Positions 31,165 to 35,735 of a DNA stretch of 35,735 nucleotides are shown here, in pieces (the first letter of the stretch is position 1; the number at the start of each line of letters is the position of its first letter). The notes below the pieces were generated by a model that saw only the letters and a list, made by a program, of their open reading frames with translations, did not search any database and had not been told where the DNA came from. The position numbers and the translations under genes were made by a program. The stretch lies in contig NZ_FOTF01000029.1 in NCBI RefSeq assembly GCF_900114485.1, positions 1 through 35,735 on the forward strand, read 5' to 3'. This stretch comes from Loktanella salsilacus (GTDB lineage: Bacteria > Pseudomonadota > Alphaproteobacteria > Rhodobacterales > Rhodobacteraceae).

Positions 31165-32604
31165 ATGAAGAAGACAATCACGCTTCTGCAAATGAACGAT
31201 TTGCACGGGTATCTGACGCCACATCCAGAACTAATCTGGACAGCAACTGGACCGGAGTTTCCCCTGCTGGGTGGTCTCGCGCGGATGAAAACCTTGTTTG
31301 ACCGCGTCCGGTCTGAACGTCCTGGTGCAGTGCTGGCGCTCGATAACGGTGATACCTTCCACGGCACCCACCTTGCCGTAAAGACCAAGGGAGAGGCGCT
31401 GATCCCGGCCATCAATATGCTGGGGTTTGCGGCCATGACGGCGCATTGGGAATTCGCTTGGGGCCCAGACCACGTGGAAAAACTTGCATCGAAATTGGTA
31501 CATCCGTTGCTGGCGGCGAACTGTTATCGCAAGGACACCGGCGAACGGCCCTTTCCAGCCACCTTAACGAAGGCTGTCGGCGGGCTGAACGTCGGAATCA
31601 TCGGCATAGCTGCCACGATCATCGACAAAAGCATGCCGCCGCATTTTTCCGAAGGCGTGCGCTTTACCAACGGCATTGACGAGGTGCGCGACGAAGCCAA
31701 AGCTCTGCGATCCCAAGGCGCTGATCTGATCGTCTTGCTGTCACATCTGGGCCTGCCGCAGGATATGGAACTTGCACGACAGGTTTTAGGCATTGACGTG
31801 ATTCTGAGCGGTCACACCCACAATCGCCTGACGGAGCCTGTCTGCGTGAACGAGACCCTGATCATCCAGTCCGGCTGCCACGGCGCCTTCGTCGGGCGGC
31901 TGGATTTGGAGGTCGCGGACGGGCGCATCGTCTCCCACAGTCACGCGCTTATCCCGGTCGACGACAGTCTGGCAGACGACCCGGTGATGGCTTCGTTGGT
32001 GGCCGAGGCTGTGTCGCAAGAGGACGACCTGTCATCTGTCGTCGGACAAACCTCAATCGCCCTGCACCGCAACACCTGCCTGACCGCACCGATGGACGAC
32101 GTTTTGCTGGCGGCGGTCGCGGCGGCGGGCGGGACCGACATCGCCTTTTCCAACGGATGGCGCTACGGAGCGCCCGTGCCACCGGGTGCGGTGACCTACA
32201 ACGATCTTTGGAACATCGTCCCCGTCGATCCGCCTGTCTCGACCGTGACACTGACAGGGCAGGAAATCTGCGACATGATGGAAGAGAACATCGAGCGGAC
32301 GTTCAGTTGCGATCCGTTCGGTCAGATGGGCGGTTATCTGAAACGATTCCGCGGATTGACCCTGTTTCTCAAGCTGGAAAATCCCAAAGGGCAGCGCATC
32401 GTGCAGGCCTTTGCCGGATCGCAGGCGCTGGACCCGACGACAGCCTATCAGGTCAGCTTCATTACCGCGCAGGGGGTGCCGATGAAATATGGCAACGGGC
32501 GGCAGAATCTTGAAGTCCATGCTGTCGCAGCACTGGCAGACTGGTTTATGAATGCAGACCAAAACATCGATCTCGCGGGCACCGGGAAGGCGGTCATCGT
32601 ATAG
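31165..32604 (+). CDS. SoxB-like metallophosphatase/5'-nucleotidase family protein, leaderless
   Basis: This protein of about 479 residues has the dinuclear metallophosphoesterase motifs NDLHGYL, LDNGDTFHGTHLA, MTAHWEFAWG, LLSHLGLPQD and ILSGHTHNRL, followed by a 5'-nucleotidase C-terminal domain (TDIAFSNGWRYG, TYNDLWNIVP). The HWEF form (instead of the GNHEF of ordinary nucleotidases), the DTFHGT context and the IIQSGCHGAFVGRLDL segment are closest to SoxB, the thiosulfohydrolase of the Sox system. Unlike SoxB it has no signal peptide and is about 80 residues shorter. Three ATGs lie in a row; the third, at 31165, has GGAG seven bases upstream. The next gene is a YeeE/YedE sulfur transporter, so a cytoplasmic sulfur role is plausible. 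Confidence 0.82.
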   Translation: MKKTITLLQMNDLHGYLTPHPELIWTATGPEFPLLGGLARMKTLFDRVRSERPGAVLALDNGDTFHGTHLAVKTKGEALIPAINMLGFAAMTAHWEFAWGPDHVEKLASKLVHPLLAANCYRKDTGERPFPATLTKAVGGLNVGIIGIAATIIDKSMPPHFSEGVRFTNGIDEVRDEAKALRSQGADLIVLLSHLGLPQDMELARQVLGIDVILSGHTHNRLTEPVCVNETLIIQSGCHGAFVGRLDLEVADGRIVSHSHALIPVDDSLADDPVMASLVAEAVSQEDDLSSVVGQTSIALHRNTCLTAPMDDVLLAAVAAAGGTDIAFSNGWRYGAPVPPGAVTYNDLWNIVPVDPPVSTVTLTGQEICDMMEENIERTFSCDPFGQMGGYLKRFRGLTLFLKLENPKGQRIVQAFAGSQALDPTTAYQVSFITAQGVPMKYGNGRQNLEVHAVAALADWFMNADQNIDLAGTGKAVIV

Positions 32605-32707
32605 GATTGACTCCTCATACTGGCATCACAGTCCGTCACGTCATAAAGTCTCAAGGTACTGTCCATCACAACATTACGCAGGGCCGTGCTCTTCAAGTCA
32701 AATTGAT

Positions 32708-33760
32708 CTAGGCAATTCGGGCAAACCCAGTGATCAACTGCCGAAGTCCAATCCAAGCCCCTGCGAAAATGCCTGCCATCACCAGTGGCGCTGAATAGGC
32801 AAGGACCGAGATCGCGGATAGGCCCTGACCGATGCTGCAACCCATGGCAAGTACTGCCCCGACACCCATAAGCGCGGCCCCCGCGATCTGGCGTCGCAGC
32901 TCGCGCGGGTCATCGCAAGCCTCCCACCGAAAATGGCCTTTGATCAGCGACCCGATGAATGCGCCAATCAGCACGCCAGCGACCGATCCGACGCCAAACG
33001 ACAGTGATCGTCCGCTGGCGGTCATGGTGTACAGCATCGTCTCGCCCAGCGGAGCGGCAAAGGTATGTGACTCAACGACCGTCGGGGCAAAGCCTTCAGA
33101 CGCTACCCATTGCGTTCCCGCCCAGCCCGATATGATAGCAAGGCCAACGTAGGTCCCCCACACAATCGTGCCACGCTCTGCGCGAAAGGCAGGGGCGGCC
33201 AATACCAGTGCCAACAATCCAAGCCCGATCGCCATTCCGATGACGCTGGCCGGTAGGTGCAGCAGCCCTGAAAGACTTTGAGCAATGCCGGGCGTTTCAA
33301 AGACCGGTTCCGGTGCAAAAGCAGCAACGCGCAGATAGGCCAGCGGCCCTGAAATGGTTGCAAAGGCCGCTAGCCCCATAACTAGTACTATAACAAAGGA
33401 CCTAAGATCGCCGCCACCCAACCGCGCCAAAGCGCCGTAACCACAGTTGCCTGCCAGCGCCATACCATAGCCAAACATCAGACCGCCCGCCGCACTGGCA
33501 AGTGGCTGAAACGCAAAAGATAAATAGATCGTTCGCTCAGGCTGCAACAGTCCTGCCGCGGCCAAAGCAAAGGTCCCGGTGATCGCTACACCAATCGCGA
33601 ATCCCCACATTCTCAACCGAGTGTCGTTTTGCCCATAAAGTGCATCCTCGATCGCGCCTAGCGTGCAGAACCGGCCCAGCCGCGCGGCAAGTCCCAATAC
33701 CACGCCGCCCAAAAGGCCTAGTAACGTCAGCGTCATCGGCTCACCAAGAAATTCGATCAT
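32708..33760 (-). CDS. YeeE/YedE family transporter, probable thiosulfate/sulfur importer
   Basis: This 350-residue protein has about nine or ten membrane helices. Conserved cysteine motifs of the family are GRFCTLGAIEDALYG, LAGNCGYGALARLGGGD and MGCSIGQGLSAISVLAYSAP; related TsuA uses such cysteines to pass thiosulfate through the membrane. The ATG at 33760 is preceded by GGAGGA at a good distance. It is convergent with the SoxB-like gene, with about 100 bases between stops, so the two are not one operon but may serve one sulfur pathway. A wider sulfur-carrier (TusA-like) gene is not visible in the window. Confidence 0.9.
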   Translation of the reverse strand: MIEFLGEPMTLTLLGLLGGVVLGLAARLGRFCTLGAIEDALYGQNDTRLRMWGFAIGVAITGTFALAAAGLLQPERTIYLSFAFQPLASAAGGLMFGYGMALAGNCGYGALARLGGGDLRSFVIVLVMGLAAFATISGPLAYLRVAAFAPEPVFETPGIAQSLSGLLHLPASVIGMAIGLGLLALVLAAPAFRAERGTIVWGTYVGLAIISGWAGTQWVASEGFAPTVVESHTFAAPLGETMLYTMTASGRSLSFGVGSVAGVLIGAFIGSLIKGHFRWEACDDPRELRRQIAGAALMGVGAVLAMGCSIGQGLSAISVLAYSAPLVMAGIFAGAWIGLRQLITGFARIA

Positions 33761-34468
33761 GAACAGTCCTCCAACCGTGCCTATTCATAGGTCACGTGCC
33801 AACTGATTCATACTGAAGGTGACCGCCTGGAACATATCGCACTATTGATCTGCGCAAGTTACAGCCCTCTATCTGGCTATCTCAGCTTAGGGAACGGACA
33901 CGTTTGGGCGTTTAGATAATCCATAATAATTATCTTAGATGCGGTCTAAACTTGGCCGAACCAATTTTTAAGCTATATAATCTTCAAATTTTTCTGACTG
34001 AACACTACACCGATATCCACAAATTGTGCGTTTGATGGACAAATGTGAAGGCAGTTTTAAAATGCCTTCGCAACGGGTAGTTGGACAACTTGATTTTCGG
34101 ACGAGTTTGCGGACAGAGCGCTAAATGCAACCTACGGGCGGGCAATCTGCCGGCAATGGTGGTGCGTCTAAAGCAAAGTGAGGGCATAGCGCTTTCAATG
34201 CGGCTAAAGGGCAGTAACGGAATTTAGTCTGCTCGACCTTGTGTGAGATGGGCGGAGAGTCGCCATTCGCCGCACCTGCGAAGGCATCCTCTCACACCGG
34301 TAAAAGGGGCCTTTTACGGCGGCAGATATTTACCTTTGCAGGGTTGCCGTCCTTGGATCCCACGAAACGTCACAGCATCCTCTACCCGCATCACTCGACT
34401 CGTTTACGAAAATTTCTTTCATGTGGAATAATTTTTCTATATTGTTCCCTTAGGAAGTGGAGAGAAAG
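33761..34468. other. Gene-free AT-rich stretch of about 700 bases
   Basis: No convincing gene was found. An inverted repeat AGATAAT-ccataata-ATTATCT lies at 33914-33935 and could be an operator or short hairpin. AT-rich DNA (33900-34000) precedes the toxin-antitoxin locus. Copy 1 of a 32-base repeat lies at 34248-34279. Confidence 0.5.
34248..34279 (+). repeat. Direct repeat, copy 1, left of the toxin-antitoxin locus
   Basis: This 32-base segment starts ATGGGCGGAGAG and ends CACCTGC. It matches copy 2 at 35581-35612 at 26 of 32 positions. The two copies bracket the antitoxin and broken RES gene. Confidence 0.6.
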
Positions 34469-34849
34469 ATGAAAAACTTACAGTCAAATGAGGTTGCGCT
34501 GACCCGAAGCGTTGTGCTGACCAAAGCAATGATGCGCGCTGCTGACCGACTTGGGATGTCGGGAAAGCAGTTATCTGACGTGATCGGACTGTCTGCAGCA
34601 CAAATTTCACGCATTAAGAATGGCGAGGCCGCTTTATCAGAGGCCAGTAAGCCCTTTGAGCTGTCCGCTTTGCTAGTGCGTGTGTTCCGATCCCTTGATG
34701 CGATCGTGGGTGGAGATGAGAGCGCCACTAAGCTGTGGATGACGTCACAGAATACCGCCTTGAATGGGCGTCCAATAGATAGAATGATTTCAGTACAGGG
34801 ACTTGCAGATGTCGTCACATACTTGGACGCAAGACGCGCTCCGATCTGA
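34469..34849 (+). CDS. Xre/MbcA/ParS-type antitoxin
   Basis: This 126-residue antitoxin has an N-terminal helix-turn-helix region (AADRLGMSGKQLSDVIGLSA then AQISRIKNGE) and a C-terminal toxin-binding domain of the MbcA/ParS type (LLVRVFRSLDAIVGGDESAT then LWMTSQNTALNGRPIDRMIS). It should bind the RES toxin and repress the operon. The ATG at 34469 has GGAG at 34459-34462; a GTG at 34457 is in frame but lacks a good site. The stop lies inside the RES gene, whose start at 34809 is within this coding sequence, so translation is coupled. Confidence 0.9.
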   Translation: MKNLQSNEVALTRSVVLTKAMMRAADRLGMSGKQLSDVIGLSAAQISRIKNGEAALSEASKPFELSALLVRVFRSLDAIVGGDESATKLWMTSQNTALNGRPIDRMISVQGLADVVTYLDARRAPI

Positions 34850-35574
34850 GCTAAGCCACTTACAAGCATCTGCATGGCGATTGGTTGAAGCACAGCACGT
34901 TGTTTCCACCCTAAGTCTCGTCGATAACCTAGAAGAGCAAACCTTGCTTGAGGATATTCTGGAGGAGACCAAGCCGCCTGTTCCTGTGGACTGCCAGCAC
35001 CTTGATTACCTTCTTAGCACGCCATTTCGGTATCGCCCGTACCCCTATGGTTCGCGTTTTCGCAAGCCGGGCCTGACGCCTGGCGTTTGGTACAGCGCCG
35101 AGCAGCCGGAAACGGCGGTGGCTGAAATGGTATTCTATCGTTTTCTGTTTTTATGCAGAAAGTCCAGACACGCCTTTTCCGGACCACCCAGCTGATTACA
35201 CGGCGTTTTCAGTGGGCGTGGGAACAGCATCCGCGCTGGATCTGACGGCTGGCGCGCTTGACGATGATCGCGAGATATGGACTGACCCAGTAGATTATGT
35301 AGCCTGCCAGGATTTGGCTGACACTGCACGTGAAGTTGGAGCTGAAATCATTCGTTTTCAATCCGTTCGGGATCCTGCGGGGGGTGCTAATCTGGCCGTG
35401 CTGACCTGTGGCGCATTTCGGGACCCAGCCCCTGTGAGTCGGCAAAGTTGGCGTATCCGCATTAGTTCTTCCGGGGCGCAGGCTATTAGAGACCATCCTC
35501 GCCTCGGGGTGGAATTTGGTCGCGATGGTTTTGATCTTGATCCGAGAATTAAGGGGATGGATTGGGATCGGTAA
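34809..35574 (+). pseudogene. RES-domain toxin gene with a one-base frameshift
   Basis: RES toxins break down NAD+. The first part reads WRLVEAQHVVSTLSLVDNLE, then RFRKPGLTPGVWYSAEQPET with the catalytic Arg, Tyr and Glu, up to VFYRFLF. There the frame is lost: an extra T in the T5 run 35148-35152 leads to LCRKSRHAF and a stop at 35195. With one T removed the frame continues YAESPDTPFPDHPADYTAFS and joins the second frame (LDLTAGALDDDREIWTDPVD, SVRDPAGGANLAVL) to a stop at 35574. The gene is complete apart from this base, so it is a very recent inactivation, a phase-variable tract or a sequencing error. ATG 34809 has AGGGA upstream at 34797-34801. Confidence 0.85.
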
Positions 35575-35580
35575 GGTGGA

Positions 35581-35612
35581 ATGGGCGGAGAGCGGACCTT
35601 CGCTGCGCCTGC
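35581..35612 (+). repeat. Direct repeat, copy 2, right of the toxin-antitoxin locus
   Basis: This 32-base segment starts ATGGGCGGAGAG and ends CGCCTGC, seven bases after the RES stop. It may be a dispersed intergenic element of these genomes or a trace of the locus arriving by recombination. Confidence 0.6.
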
Positions 35613-35720
35613 CACTGAACTACTACTTTGTTGAGCTACTCGGCTTTGTTGATGGCTTGGATGCCCCCTCCCGACGGCATCGCAATGTGCCACTATGATG
35701 AGTGTTGAAACCATCACAGA

Positions 35721-35729
35721 AGGAAGGAG
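35721..35729 (+). promoter_or_regulatory. Ribosome-binding site of a gene beyond the window
   Basis: AGGAAGGAG lies six bases before the window edge, at the right distance for a start codon just outside. The next gene is therefore probably on the plus strand. Confidence 0.45.
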
Positions 35730-35735
35730 TATCCA

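Overview
The window reads as accessory DNA of a marine alphaproteobacterium of the Rhodobacteraceae (Roseobacter-type). The protein families, the HupE/'transmembrane anchor' pair, the CueR/CopA arrangement and the codon style all fit. No rRNA, tRNA, replication or CRISPR genes are visible. An IS21-like end at the left edge and a decayed toxin-antitoxin locus at the right suggest a mobile or island-like region, but whether it is plasmid or chromosome cannot be decided here.

Left part (about 0.4-2.0 kb) is a cobalt/B12 block. It holds a DUF1636 metal-binding protein facing a cbtB-cbtA cobalt-uptake operon that follows a clear cobalamin riboswitch. Next (2.0-7.3 kb) is a copper block: a small membrane protein flanked by a decayed copy of the cueR 3' end, then copA-cueR, then copZ and a secreted sialidase-fold protein with a CxCC motif. 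copA and copZ diverge from two promoters with the 19-bp spacer typical of MerR/CueR control. A second copper operon (7.7-12.6 kb) makes a Cys/His-rich secreted protein, two lipoproteins (one TolC-like), a Tat-exported multicopper oxidase, a cupredoxin-CusF fusion and a small secreted protein, and ends at a strong terminator.

From 13.0 to 17.3 kb there is an L,D-transpeptidase, a His-rich/HupE/membrane-anchor operon, and a CsoR/RcnR-type repressor with an MFS exporter carrying a His-rich tail, probably for nickel or cobalt.

From 17.7 to 28.9 kb lies the most unusual part. A QseBC/PmrAB-like two-component system is surrounded by DsbD, two paralogous Lgt-like/TlpA fusion proteins, a DsbA, three further L,D-transpeptidases (four in the window), an odd metallo-beta-lactamase-fold protein and a second multicopper oxidase. 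Tandem CTTAAG-N5-CTTAAG boxes, a PmrA-like pattern with an 11-bp period, precede four transcription units here, including the two-component system itself. I infer one regulon joining periplasmic thiol reduction, copper oxidation and peptidoglycan cross-linking.

The right part (29-35.7 kb) has two orphan ModA-like binding proteins, a SoxB-like but leaderless metallophosphatase, a YeeE/YedE sulfur transporter, about 700 bases without a gene, and an Xre/MbcA-type antitoxin with a RES toxin broken by one extra T in a T run.
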